Source: Streptomyces sp. IMTB 2501 (GTDB taxonomy: Bacteria > Actinomycetota > Actinomycetes > Streptomycetales > Streptomycetaceae). From it: 64,000 nucleotides of DNA. Position 1 is the first letter of the stretch; every line of letters begins with the position of its first letter. Of this stretch, positions 14,844 through 24,238 are shown piece by piece. A model generated the notes under the pieces. It worked only from the letters and a program-made list of their open reading frames with translations. It was not told the origin of the DNA and searched no databases. The position numbers and the translations under genes are program-made. The stretch spans positions 429,754 to 493,753 of the forward strand of contig NZ_MQUS01000002.1 of NCBI RefSeq assembly GCF_001953885.1, written 5' to 3'.

Positions 14844-16513
14844 GACTGCTCCAGATACCGGTGGACGAGCATGACGGCCATCGCTCCCTCGCCGACTGCG
14901 GACGCGACGCGCTTGGCGGACTCGGCCCGCGCGTCACCCGCGACGAACACGCCGGGAACGCTGGTCTCCAGGTGGTACGGCGGCCGGTCCAGCTCCCAGC
15001 CGGCCGGCGGCCGCCCGTCGGCGGTCAGATCGGGCCCGGCGAGGATGAACCCGCGCTCGTCGCGCAGCACCGCCTCGCCCAGCCAGTCGGTCAGCGGGGC
15101 GGCACCGATGAACACGAACATCCAGTGCGCGTCGACCCGTTCGCTGTCCCCGGTCACCGTGTGACGCAGCGTCAGGTGCTCCAGGCGGTCCGAGCCGTGC
15201 GCCTCGTCCACCACCGTGTGCGGGCGCACCGAGATGTTCGGCGCCTCGTTGATCTGCTGGATCAGGTAGTGCGACATCGAGGCCGACAGATCGGCGCCGC
15301 GCACCAGCAGCGTCACCGACTTCGCGCCCCGGGACAGATACATCGCTGCCTGGCCCGCCGAGTTGGCGCCGCCGACGATGTACACGTCCTGCCCCTGGCA
15401 GGAGGCCGCCTCGGTCAGCGCCGAGCCGTAGAACACCCCGCAGCCGGTCAGATCGGTGCAGCCGGTGGCCTCCAGCTGGCGGTACTGCACGCCGGTCGCG
15501 AGGATCACACTGTGCGCGGCGATCGCCGAGCCGTCCGCGAACCGTACGACCCGGGCGGCGCCGTTGACCTCGAGTCCCGTCACCTCACGGGCCGTCAGGA
15601 TCTCGGCGCCGAACTTGGCGGCCTGCCGGCGCGCCCGGTTGGTGAGCTGGGCGCCGGAGACCCCGTCGGGGAAGCCCAGGTAGTTCTCGATCCGGGAGCT
15701 CTGCCCGGCCTGCCCGCCGGTCGCCGACCGCTCGACGAGCACGGTCCTGAGGCCTTCCGAGGCCCCGTACACGGCCGCACCGAGCCCGGCCGGCCCGCCG
15801 CCGATCACGATGAGGTCGTAGAAGTCGGCGGTCGGTGTCGTGGCCAGCCCCACCCGGGCGGCCAGTTCGGGCGCCTCGGGCTCGACCAGGGCCGTGCCGT
15901 CCGGGGTGATCACCAGCGGCAGCCGCTGCCCGTCCTGCCCGGCGGCCGCCAGCAGCCGCTGCCCCTCGGGCTCCTCCACCGAGTACCAGCGGTACGGCAC
16001 CTGATTGCGGGCAAGGAACTCACGCACGTCCGACGACCGCGCCGACCAGCGGTGCCCGACGACCTTCGTGCTGGGCACGGGCCGGTAGGCGCTGGTGCGC
16101 CAGGCGTCCAGCAGGTCGTCCAGGACCGGGTAGAGCTTCTCCTCCGGCGGGTCCCAGGGCTTGAGCAGATAGTGGTCCAGATCGACCACGTTGATCGCGT
16201 CGATCGCCGCGTTGGTGTCGGCGTACGCGGTGAGCAGCACCCGGCGCGCCCCCGGATAGACGTCCAGCGCCTGTTCCAGGAACTCGATGCCGTTCATCTG
16301 CGGCATCCGGTAGTCGGCGAGGATCACCGCCACCAGATCGCCGCGCAGCTTCAGCTCGCGCAGCGCCTGCAGCGCGGACTCCCCGGACTCCGCGCGTACG
16401 ATCCGGTACGACTCGCCGTAGCGCCGCCGCAGATCGCGGGCGATGGCACGGGAGACCCCCGGGTCGTCGTCCACGGTCAGAATTACACCTACGGTGGATT
16501 GGGCAGGAGACAT
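14840..16513 (-). CDS. Response-regulator receiver fused to a thioredoxin-reductase-like flavoprotein
   Basis: A 557-aa fusion. Residues 1-125 are a receiver with acidic pocket VDDD, phospho-acceptor ILADYRMPQMNG (D67), LTAYAD and LLKPWD (K118). Residues about 150-215 resemble a glutaredoxin/thioredoxin fold without a CxxC. Residues about 225-557 form a two-dinucleotide-domain oxidoreductase: IGGGPAGLGAAVY, GGQAGQSSRIENYLGFP, VGGANSAGQAAM and the FAD motif GVFVAGDAR. The place where thioredoxin reductases carry the redox CxxC reads TGCGVFYGSAL, so classical disulfide chemistry is doubtful. There is no DNA-binding domain, so output is presumably enzymatic. It heads the operon. Start ATG 16513 opens directly into the receiver. 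Confidence 0.9.
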   Translation of the reverse strand: MSPAQSTVGVILTVDDDPGVSRAIARDLRRRYGESYRIVRAESGESALQALRELKLRGDLVAVILADYRMPQMNGIEFLEQALDVYPGARRVLLTAYADTNAAIDAINVVDLDHYLLKPWDPPEEKLYPVLDDLLDAWRTSAYRPVPSTKVVGHRWSARSSDVREFLARNQVPYRWYSVEEPEGQRLLAAAGQDGQRLPLVITPDGTALVEPEAPELAARVGLATTPTADFYDLIVIGGGPAGLGAAVYGASEGLRTVLVERSATGGQAGQSSRIENYLGFPDGVSGAQLTNRARRQAAKFGAEILTAREVTGLEVNGAARVVRFADGSAIAAHSVILATGVQYRQLEATGCTDLTGCGVFYGSALTEAASCQGQDVYIVGGANSAGQAAMYLSRGAKSVTLLVRGADLSASMSHYLIQQINEAPNISVRPHTVVDEAHGSDRLEHLTLRHTVTGDSERVDAHWMFVFIGAAPLTDWLGEAVLRDERGFILAGPDLTADGRPPAGWELDRPPYHLETSVPGVFVAGDARAESAKRVASAVGEGAMAVMLVHRYLEQS

Positions 16514-16542
16514 AGCGCGACCGTAAGGGATGGGGGAGGGCC

Positions 16543-17142
16543 ATGGCGACGGTAATGGGGACACGGACGGCGCGGGAGTACTTGCGGGTGTCCAAGGGCA
16601 AGGGGAAGACCGCTCGCAGCATCACCGACCAGCGCCGGGACAACATCGCGGCCGAGGCCGTCCACGGCCCGTGGACGTGGGGCGAGCCGTACAAGGACAC
16701 CGGCAGTGCCAGCAAGTAGGCGACCAAGACCCGCGACGACTTCGAGAAGCTGCTGGCCGACCTGACGTCCGGCGCGTTCGGCGACCCGGGCGACGTCCTC
16801 GTGCTGTGGGAGGTCAGCCGACTCGCCCGCGAGACCGGTCAGGGCGTGGCCCTGATCGACGCGGCGGAGGCGGGCGGCTACCTCATCCACGTGACCAGCC
16901 TGGACCGCACCTTCAACCCGCGCAACTACGGCGACCGGCACAGCTTGATCAGCGGCATCAACGACGCGGAGAAGGAGGCCCGGCTGCTCAGCGTCCGTAC
17001 GCTCAGGGGCGTGAACTCCGCAGTCGGCGAGGCCGCCCCCACGGCAGGATCCCCTTCGGGTACCGGCCCACCTACGAGCTGATGCGTGCCGCCGTCATGC
17101 GAAGAGGGTGGGCGGACACGGCGAGGGCCTTGCCGAATTGGA
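16543..17142 (+). pseudogene. Decayed serine site-specific recombinase (N-terminal fragment)
   Basis: From ATG 16543 (preceded by GGGAGGG) the frame encodes a resolvase-type N-terminal domain: REYLRVSKGKGK, ITDQRRDN, DDFEKLLADLTSG, VLVLWEVSRLARETGQ, INDAEKEARLLSVRTLRG. A TAG at 16717 interrupts the frame. Near 17030 a frameshift is needed to continue into the typical GRPHGRIPFGYRPTYE. The C-terminal recombinase and zinc-ribbon domains are absent because the sequence runs directly into a truncated ABC ATPase near 17143. This is probably the scar of an integrated element. It lies divergently next to the redox operon, only 29 bp from its start. Confidence 0.85.
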
Positions 17143-18153
17143 CTCGGGCTGAAGGCCCAGGGCGTCGCGGGGGAGGAGCGCCGCGAGCGCGCGCTGAAGG
17201 CGATCGACCTGATCGACCTGGGCGGCTTCGAGTCCGCCTACCCCAAGGAGCTGTCCGGCGGTATGCGCCAGCGGGTCGGCTTCGCCCGCGGCATCGTCGT
17301 GGAGCCGGACGCGCTGCTGATGGACGAGCCCTTCTCCGCCCTGGATGTGCTCACTGCGGAGAACCTGCGCAACGAACTGGTCGGCCTGTGGGAGGGGCAC
17401 GAGGCCCCGGTGAAGTCGATCCTGATCGTCACCCACAACATCGAGGAGGCGGTGCTGCTGGCCGACCGCATCCTGGTGCTGTCCTCCAACCCCGGCCGCA
17501 TCCAGGCGGAACTCAAAGTCGGCCTCCCCCGGCCCCGCGACCGCAACAGCCCCCGCTTCGAGTCCATCGTCGACACCGTCTACGACATCCTCACCGGCCG
17601 CGAGGAGGCCGCCGCCGCCCCCGCCGCGGCCGCCGTCGCCCGCCCCGCGCCGACGCCGACGAACGCGCCGCTGCCGGACGTCAGCGTCGGCGGGCTCGCC
17701 GGTCTCCTCGAAATCCTCGTCGCCCGCGGCGGACAGGACGGCCTGGCGGAGATCGCCGACGAACTCAGCTTCGAGATCGACGACCTGCTGCCTCTGGTCG
17801 ACACCGCCGTCATGCTCCAGCTGGCTCATGTCGACGGAGTCGGTATCGCCATCACCGACGCCGGGCGGGAGTTCGTCGCCGCCGATATCCTCACCAGCAA
17901 GCAGCTCTTCGCCCGCCACGTCGCGAAACACGCCCCACTGGTCCGCGCCATCATCCAGGGCCTGACCGCCACCGACGGCCACACCCTGCGCGAGGGCTTC
18001 TTCCTCGACCAGCTCCGCCGCGGATGCTCCGCCGAGGAAGCCCGCAACCAGCTGGAGACCGCCATCGACGGGGGCCGCTACGCCGAGCTGTACGACTACG
18101 GCCGCGACGGCGCCAGACTCACCCTCGAACCCGGCGCCCAGAAATACCTGTGA
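17143..18153 (+). pseudogene. 5'-truncated nitrate/sulfonate-type ABC ATPase with AAA-associated C-terminal domain
   Basis: The coding sequence enters in the middle of an ABC ATPase at GLKAQGVAGEERRERALKA. The signature KELSGGMRQR, Walker B DALLMDEPFSALD and the H-loop IVTHNIEEA are intact, but Walker A and the Q-loop are missing. A Pro/Ala linker follows, then a domain of the AAA-associated C-terminal type (GLAGLLEILVARGG, FEIDDLLPLVDTA, HTLREGFFLDQLRRG, LEPGAQKYL). Family members are about 430-450 residues, so roughly 100-140 are lost. Without Walker A it cannot act as an ATPase. The break coincides with the recombinase remnant. The permease and binding protein are not in the window. Confidence 0.85.
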
Positions 18154-18213
18154 CGGGCAGAGGCCGGTGGTACACCGGCCACAGGTGCCCTGCCGACGCG
18201 CGGCGTCCCGGTC

Positions 18214-18312
18214 ATGGCTCACGCGGAGAAGCTGATGAAGAAGAAGTACCTGCCGTACCTGGTGATCCTCGCGGTCTTGGCCTGGATCGCCATCCTCGTT
18301 CTGTGGAAGTGA
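18214..18312 (+). CDS. Small hydrophobic membrane peptide, 32 aa
   Basis: ATG at 18214 encodes MAHAEKLMKKKYLPYLVILA followed by a hydrophobic run ending in ILVLWK: a lysine-rich start and a single membrane helix. An internal ATG could give a 25-residue version. It lies 60 bp after the truncated ABC gene and is followed by a hairpin terminator. It is too short for homology by eye, but the clean basic-then-hydrophobic organisation argues that it is real. Function unknown; a small subunit or regulator of a membrane complex is a guess. Confidence 0.5.
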   Translation: MAHAEKLMKKKYLPYLVILAVLAWIAILVLWK

Positions 18313-18323
18313 GCCCGTGAGTA

Positions 18324-18343
18324 GGGGACCTGCCCAGGTTCCC
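18324..18343 (+). terminator. Hairpin after the small membrane peptide
   Basis: GGGGACCTG and CAGGTTCCC arms around a CC loop (one G-T mismatch), starting 12 bp past the peptide stop codon. Confidence 0.55.
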
Positions 18344-18618
18344 GTACACCGGTGGTCGGGGGCGGTGGCGAGGTGGTGGGCCGGCTCGCCGGCGTCGTCT
18401 TGCGGCTGTGGCGGCGCGACTGTCAGCGGGATACCGGGCTGGTCGTACAAGTGGGTGGACGCGAGGTAGTCCTGCCCGCCGAACAGGTCGTCGCCCCGGG
18501 CTGGTGAGCCCGGGAAGGACCTGCGCCACGGCGAACGGCGCGAGGGCGAGGTGCGCGTTCAGCTGAAATGGGTGGGTCGTCGCCGAAGTCCAGGTCCGGC
18601 TCTGTCGCGTGCGCCGCG
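18344..18618. other. Gap between the hairpin and the P-type ATPase gene
   Basis: There is no convincing gene. A GTG-started plus-strand frame of 44 codons ending near 18508 (…DTGLVVQVGGREVVLPAEQVV) looks protein-like and may be a remnant of a small gene. It was not called because no start signal or homologue is evident. Confidence 0.4.
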
Positions 18619-21600
18619 TCAGGGGATGATCCGCACAGCGGGGCGCAATCGTGTGGTGAGGTCGGCCAGCAGCCGGTCGGCGTACGGGAGGACATAGGGG
18701 CCGAGAGAGGCGGCACCGATCGCGAGGGCCACGCCGGCCCAGGCGAGCGGGCCCAGTGGTGTGCAGTCGAAGAAGTGGCTGACGAGGGGGGTCTGGACGA
18801 GGGTGACGAGTACGGCTGCGGTGCCGAGGACGGTCGCCAGGATCAGTGGGCTGCTGCGGCGTCCGGCGATGGTCTGGGTGAGCTGGGCGCCGACCACGCC
18901 GCACAGGGCCATGGTGCTGGTGCGGCGCGCCGTACCCGGCGTGAGGGTGCCGATCAGCCAGGCGATGGCCGCGCCGATCCCGGTGATCAGTCCGCGGTGC
19001 CTGATCTGCCGGTTCAGCGGTCCGCCGAGGACGGCGAGGCCGACGGGGTGGTCGTCGGCCTCGGTCGGCTCGTGGGCGGGTTCCGGGGAGTGGGGGGTGA
19101 CCGCAACCGCCATCGCCGGGAACATATCGGTGAGCAGGTTGACCAGCAGCAGCTGACGCGTCGAGAGCGGCGAGGTACCGGACAGCAGGGTGCCCAGGAC
19201 CGAGAAGCCGACCTCGCCGGCGTTCCCGCCGAGCAGGATGCTGATCGCGTCGGCCACGCTGCGCCACAGGGCGCGGCCCTCGCCGATGGCGTCGATGAGG
19301 GCCGACAGATCGTCGTTGGTGATCACGAGGTCGGCGGCGTTGCGCGCGGCTGCCGATCCGCGTGTCGCGATGCCGACTCCGACGTCGGCGGCACGGATGG
19401 CTGCGGCGTCGTTGGCGCCGTCGCCGACCATGCCCACCACGCGTCCCGCCTCCCGCAGCGCCTCGACGACCTGGAGCTTCTGCTCGGGCGCCACGCGTGC
19501 CACGACGCCGCAGTCCTTGAGCAGGCGTGCCCGCCCTGCCCGGTCCTGTGCGGCCAGCTCGTCGCCCGTGACCACCGTGACATCCGGTGGCCAGCCGAGG
19601 GCGACGGCCACGGAGCGGGCGGTCTCCGGGTGGTCTCCGGTGAGCATCACGGGCCGTACGCCCGCCTCGCCGAGCCCGGCGACCAGCGGGGCGGAGCTGG
19701 CGCGAGGGGTGTCGGCAAGGGCCACGAAGCCGATGAGTTCCAGCAGTTCGAGGGGCGTGTCCAGGACCGTTGCCGCCTCCCCCGCCGCGAGCCGGCGCTG
19801 GGCCACGGCCAGCAGCCGCAGTCCCTGCGCGGCGAGGGCGTGGGCCGCGTCGAGGACTGCCGGCTCGGCATCGGGGCAGCAGGGCAGGACGACTTCCGGT
19901 GCGCCCTTGACGACCAGCAGATCCGCGCCGTCGTGGGCCTCGCCATCCGTCTGCGGGACCCGTCCCGCGGCGGCCGCGTAGCCCCGGCTCGCCTCGAACG
20001 GCTGGGCTCGCGTCGTGGTCCACCCTGTTTCGCGTGGGGCGGCCGCCAGGACGGCCTCGTCGGTGGCGTGCGCGTGGAAGACGGCCTGTTCGACGGCGCG
20101 CGGGCAGGCCCGGGCAGCGATACGGAGGACCGACTGGGCATCGGGGTCGGACACGGGGCGGTCGGCGCCTGCGGCGGTGAGGACGCGGATCACCCGCAGC
20201 CGGTTCTCGGTGAGGGTTCCGGTCTTGTCGAAGCACATGGTGTCCACGCGTCCGAGCGCCTCGAGGCTGCGCGGTGTGCGCACCAGGACGCCGAGTCTGC
20301 TGAGCCGTCGAGCCGCGGCCATCTGCGCCACTGTCGCCACCAGGGGCATTCCCTCGGGCACGGCGGCCACCGCGACCGCGAGACCGCCCTGGAGTGCGGT
20401 GCGCACTGGACGGCCGCGCAGGAGGGACAGGCCGGCCACCGCGGCGCCGCCGGCGAGGGTGAGGGGCAGCACCTGGCGGGTGAGCTGGTGCAGCCGTGCC
20501 TGGACTCCCGCCGAGGTGGGGACCCGGGCGGCGAGGGACGCGGCGCGGCCGGCCTCGGTCTGGTCGCCGGTGTGCACTACGACCGCACGCGCACGGCCTG
20601 CCACCACCGTGGTGCCCTCGAAGACCATGCAGCTGCGGTCGGCGACGACTGCCTGCGGCACGGGATCCACCTGCTTGCGGGTGGGCAGCGACTCGCCGGT
20701 CAGCGAGGACTCGTCCACCTCGAATCCGCTGACCTCCAGCAGCCGCGCATCGGCCGGGACCACGTCATTGGTGTGCAGCTCGATCACCTCGCCTGGCGAC
20801 AGCCGCTGGGCATCGACGAGCAGCGCCTCACCGCCTGCGGTGTCGGCGACGCGCCGTGCCGTTCGCCGCTGCCCCCTGACCAGTGCGGACAACGCCTGCT
20901 CCGCGCGCAACCGCTGCACCCCGCCGACCAGGGCGTTCACCGTTACCGCACCGATGACGAGGAACGCGTCCACGGCCGATCCCAATAGCGCCGACGCGGT
21001 CGCGCCGACCACCAGTACGGGGGTGAACGGATCGTCGAGCTCTACCCACACGGCGCCCGCCAGCCGCGCACCCACCCGCGCCGGCGCGAACGCCCGGTAC
21101 GCTACCGCGGCGCCCGCGGCACGTCCGGCCCGAGCCCGTACCACCGCCCATGCCGTGGGCGCAGCCCGCGACGCCTTCGCCAGCCGGGCCATCACGTCGT
21201 CGGGGCGCAGGGCATGCCAGGGCACCCGCGGTCTGGGGTGCGGGGTCGAACTGACGGCGACGGGCAGCGCGGTGAACCAGCCCGACACCAGGGACACGGC
21301 GGTCGCGAGGGTGACGGGGCTGAGCCGCAGTTCGAGGGGGAAGGGGATCCGTTGCGACCGTGCCCCGTGGGTGAGCACCAGGAGTTCGGCGAGCGCGGTG
21401 CCCGCCTCGGCGAGGAACCTGGCCCGTCGGCTGACCGCCCGCGCCCCGGGTACGGCGGACAGCAGCCGCCAGGCGCCCTCCAGCCCGCGCAGAGCCAGGA
21501 TGTCCGCCCCCCAGACCACGGCACTGCGCTCGTCGGTGACAGCGACGGCGATGTCACTGCCGAGCAGCCCGTCGAGCACGTCGCGAACGGACTCCGTCAA

Positions 21601-23274
21601 CTCTCCTTCGGCTGCGGATCGTTCGTGCGGGATGCGCGCCACTGTCAGGACGGTCCGGCCGCCATGCCGCAGCTCGGCCACCAGCTGGGCCAAGGGCACC
21701 TCGGCCGGGACGAGTTGGTCGGCCAGGCTTGTGAACTCGCCGAGCGTGTGGTCGTCCACCACCACGACGTGCAGCCCGGCCCGGCGCGCCGCGTCCAGCA
21801 CGGCCTCGGCCATCGGGTCGACCTCCCACCCGACCAGGACGGTACCGACGTCGCTGCCGCGCACCGACGCGATCATCAGTCCGGTAGCCGACAGGTCTGT
21901 CTCCGCGGGCCCCGCCTCCCGAGCCCCTGCGCCCGGCGTCCTCTCGTCGGGCACCTGCCGCAGCCCGAGTCGCTGATCGAGCGACGGCTTTGCCCCGTCC
22001 TCCTGCGCGCTCAGAACCGCCGTGGCTTCCAGCCACAACCGGGTGCGATCCCAGCCGGGGACGCTGGGATGGACCTCCAGCACGGTGCGGCGCGTGCTGC
22101 GCAGCGCCTCGGGGTGCAGGACCACTGTGTCCACGAGTTCCAGCCGGCGCAGCCGTTCGGGGTCGCGGACCAGGACGTCCTCGCGCGCCAGGGCGGTGCC
22201 CAGCGCCGCGGTGAAGCCGGCCGGGCCGTAGCGCGCGGCCTTGGGGGAGCCACCCAGCGCCGCCTCGGCCGCCTCGTCGAGATCGCGGGTGAACAGGAAC
22301 GTGGTGAGGCCGCCGAACAGCATCCCGTTGACCGCTGCGTCGGCGAACTCGTCGCCGGGACACGAACGCAGACACGGACGCTCGACGTCGCCTCCGGCAA
22401 CCGTCAGCCGATACGGAGCACACAGCGTGTCGTGCACGGCGTCGAACGCCGCGAGCTGAGCCAATGACTCCGCCAACTGGACACCCCGCAGCGCCGCGTC
22501 GAGCAGCAGCGCACTCGGCGACTGCCCCATTCCGCAGACGGCCGCATGGGCCGCGGCCAGCAGCAGGTCGGCCGCGTCCGGACCCACCGTGCGGCTCAGC
22601 ACCGTCCTGGCCCGTGAGTCCTCGCGCAGCACCACGACCGCGGCCACCAGGGCCTCCGGCGCACGCCGCAGAAACGCCAGCCGCGCCGCGAGGGCGACGG
22701 TGATGCCCGCTGCGTCGCACGCCAGGGCGAGAGCATGGGCGCGCACGCCCCCGGCAGCGCCGGGGTGGGCGTGTTCCAGCGTGTGCTCGCCGACGTGCAC
22801 CAGCCCGTGCTCGGCGGCCAGTTCGGACACCCTGCCGACCAGCTCGTCGCCGACCGCGTCCTCGGCGGTCTGCACCACCAGCCGCTCCAGCCCGCCGTCC
22901 CAGTAAGCGAACAGGACGTCGGGGTGCTCGGCCAGCTCGACGGCCACCTTCCCGGCAGCTGCTTCCAGACGCTCCGCCGTGGGAGTCTCCAGGTTGGGGT
23001 GATGCCCCAGCGCCAGATGCATCCGGGTTCCGGCGCGCCAGTAACCGACCTGAGGGGTTGCCGCGTTACGGACGACCCTGCCGACCCGCCGCGTCGTCGC
23101 CGTCACCGCCGCCGCGCCGCTCGCAGCGCCGTGCACACCGGCCTGGACGAGGTCGGCGGCCAAGTGCACCGCGTCCGTGGCCGGCGGGACGATCCGGCGC
23201 GTGGCCTCCACGGAGGAAGCGACGGTGGCCTGGAGGGCCGCCACGGCAGGCAGCGTCAGCAGGCGGAGCAGCAT
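18619..23274 (-). CDS. Giant CtpI-like P-type cation-transporting ATPase, 1551 aa
   Basis: It has all P-type motifs: TGES (about 859-862), membrane PEGMP (about 973), phosphorylation site DKTGTLT (about 1016), KGAPE, TGDHPE and MVGDGANDAAA (about 1282). About 700 residues precede the first catalytic transmembrane block. They include a degenerate second copy of P-type cytoplasmic elements (GTVLVGWEVDPMAEAVLDAA, then VVVVDDHT), the architecture of mycobacterial CtpI (about 1.6 kDa residues-long class). Such proteins are about twice the usual 700-900 residues. The transported ion is unknown. The immediately upstream co-directional gene encodes a basic Ala/Lys/Ser-rich protein. Start ATG 23274 begins a hydrophobic LLRLLTLPAVAAL segment. 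Confidence 0.88.
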   Translation of the reverse strand: MLLRLLTLPAVAALQATVASSVEATRRIVPPATDAVHLAADLVQAGVHGAASGAAAVTATTRRVGRVVRNAATPQVGYWRAGTRMHLALGHHPNLETPTAERLEAAAGKVAVELAEHPDVLFAYWDGGLERLVVQTAEDAVGDELVGRVSELAAEHGLVHVGEHTLEHAHPGAAGGVRAHALALACDAAGITVALAARLAFLRRAPEALVAAVVVLREDSRARTVLSRTVGPDAADLLLAAAHAAVCGMGQSPSALLLDAALRGVQLAESLAQLAAFDAVHDTLCAPYRLTVAGGDVERPCLRSCPGDEFADAAVNGMLFGGLTTFLFTRDLDEAAEAALGGSPKAARYGPAGFTAALGTALAREDVLVRDPERLRRLELVDTVVLHPEALRSTRRTVLEVHPSVPGWDRTRLWLEATAVLSAQEDGAKPSLDQRLGLRQVPDERTPGAGAREAGPAETDLSATGLMIASVRGSDVGTVLVGWEVDPMAEAVLDAARRAGLHVVVVDDHTLGEFTSLADQLVPAEVPLAQLVAELRHGGRTVLTVARIPHERSAAEGELTESVRDVLDGLLGSDIAVAVTDERSAVVWGADILALRGLEGAWRLLSAVPGARAVSRRARFLAEAGTALAELLVLTHGARSQRIPFPLELRLSPVTLATAVSLVSGWFTALPVAVSSTPHPRPRVPWHALRPDDVMARLAKASRAAPTAWAVVRARAGRAAGAAVAYRAFAPARVGARLAGAVWVELDDPFTPVLVVGATASALLGSAVDAFLVIGAVTVNALVGGVQRLRAEQALSALVRGQRRTARRVADTAGGEALLVDAQRLSPGEVIELHTNDVVPADARLLEVSGFEVDESSLTGESLPTRKQVDPVPQAVVADRSCMVFEGTTVVAGRARAVVVHTGDQTEAGRAASLAARVPTSAGVQARLHQLTRQVLPLTLAGGAAVAGLSLLRGRPVRTALQGGLAVAVAAVPEGMPLVATVAQMAAARRLSRLGVLVRTPRSLEALGRVDTMCFDKTGTLTENRLRVIRVLTAAGADRPVSDPDAQSVLRIAARACPRAVEQAVFHAHATDEAVLAAAPRETGWTTTRAQPFEASRGYAAAAGRVPQTDGEAHDGADLLVVKGAPEVVLPCCPDAEPAVLDAAHALAAQGLRLLAVAQRRLAAGEAATVLDTPLELLELIGFVALADTPRASSAPLVAGLGEAGVRPVMLTGDHPETARSVAVALGWPPDVTVVTGDELAAQDRAGRARLLKDCGVVARVAPEQKLQVVEALREAGRVVGMVGDGANDAAAIRAADVGVGIATRGSAAARNAADLVITNDDLSALIDAIGEGRALWRSVADAISILLGGNAGEVGFSVLGTLLSGTSPLSTRQLLLVNLLTDMFPAMAVAVTPHSPEPAHEPTEADDHPVGLAVLGGPLNRQIRHRGLITGIGAAIAWLIGTLTPGTARRTSTMALCGVVGAQLTQTIAGRRSSPLILATVLGTAAVLVTLVQTPLVSHFFDCTPLGPLAWAGVALAIGAASLGPYVLPYADRLLADLTTRLRPAVRIIP

Positions 23275-23339
23275 CTGTCACCTTTACGGGCTTGCCGCTC
23301 GGGCCGCGGACGGAACGCTGGTCGCCGGGGACAGAACGG

Positions 23340-23381
23340 GGTCTCAGAAGGCGGGTCTCAGAAGGCGGGTCTCAGAAGGCG
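23340..23381. repeat. Three perfect 14-bp tandem repeats
   Basis: GGTCTCAGAAGGCG occurs three times head to tail between the ATPase start and the stop of the upstream gene. A simple tandem duplication; no function is evident. Confidence 0.9.
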
Positions 23382-23391
23382 AAAGCCCGCG

Positions 23392-23976
23392 TCAGGACTT
23401 CTTCCGCCCGCGTGCCGTGGCAGGCGAGGCACTCGACCGGCTGGTGGCCGCGCGCTTGGACGAGGGGGACTTCGTCGTACCTGATGAGCTCGCCGACTTC
23501 GTCGGACGGGTCTTCGCCTTCGCCGACCCCGACGCCGCCTTGGCCGAGCGGCTCCTCGCCACCCTCGCTTCGGTCGACGCCTTGGCCGACCTCGCAGCCT
23601 GCTTCGCCCGCAGCCCTTCGGTACGGGACACCGTGGCTTCTCCAGCCGTCTCGGCGTCCTGGGGTCGCGGCTGCGTGAGCCACACCACCGCGGCGCCCAC
23701 CGCGGCCACCGGCCACTCGACGACACCTGCCACGCCGAGCAGCCCGGCACCGGTGTACGCGGCGACTCGCCGCGCGTGGGGAGAGACGATCCCGACGGAA
23801 TCCAGGACACCGTCGACTACTCCCTTGACCCGGTCGAAGCCGGGCCTGACCCTCTCGGCACCGGGAACCTTCTCGACGGCCGTCATCACCGTCTGCACGG
23901 GATGCGCCAGCGTGTCCTGGACAGGATGCTTCGCCTTGGTGTCCTCTGAAGCACGCGCATGGGAACTGACAGTCAT
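23392..23976 (-). CDS. Basic Ala/Lys/Ser-tailed protein with hydrophobic middle
   Basis: A 194-aa protein of unknown function. Residues 1-70 are helical (PVQDTLAHPVQTVMTAVEKV, FDRVKGVVDGVLDSVGI). Residues about 75-100 form one or two hydrophobic segments (AAYTGAGLLGVAGVVEWPVA, AVGAAVVWLTQ). The last 80 residues are low-complexity Lys/Ala/Ser/Arg, histone-H1-like. ATG 23976 has GGGAGAG five bases upstream. It precedes the giant P-type ATPase on the same strand, and comparable short partners sit beside CtpI-type ATPases in other actinobacteria (recollection, not checked). It could be a membrane-bound adaptor or nucleic-acid-binding protein. Confidence 0.7.
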   Translation of the reverse strand: MTVSSHARASEDTKAKHPVQDTLAHPVQTVMTAVEKVPGAERVRPGFDRVKGVVDGVLDSVGIVSPHARRVAAYTGAGLLGVAGVVEWPVAAVGAAVVWLTQPRPQDAETAGEATVSRTEGLRAKQAARSAKASTEARVARSRSAKAASGSAKAKTRPTKSASSSGTTKSPSSKRAATSRSSASPATARGRKKS

Positions 23977-24238
23977 GGTCGCTCTCCCTCTGTAGAGCAG
24001 GTGAGGCGCGGCCAAGCGCCGTGACGGCTCTCACCTTGACAAGATCATACAACTCCGGCAAGTCTGGGCATATCAGCGTGCCGCCGAGCGATGTAACCGG
24101 CGGCGGATACCGTGGACGGCCCGACGCCAGGATCTTCCGAGCCGGCGCGTCCGAGGGGACCAGCCGCCCGCCCCGACAGGGGCACGGCGAACCGCCGACC
24201 GACACCCGCGTGTGTCCAGGCCGCAAGGAGGTGAGGGC

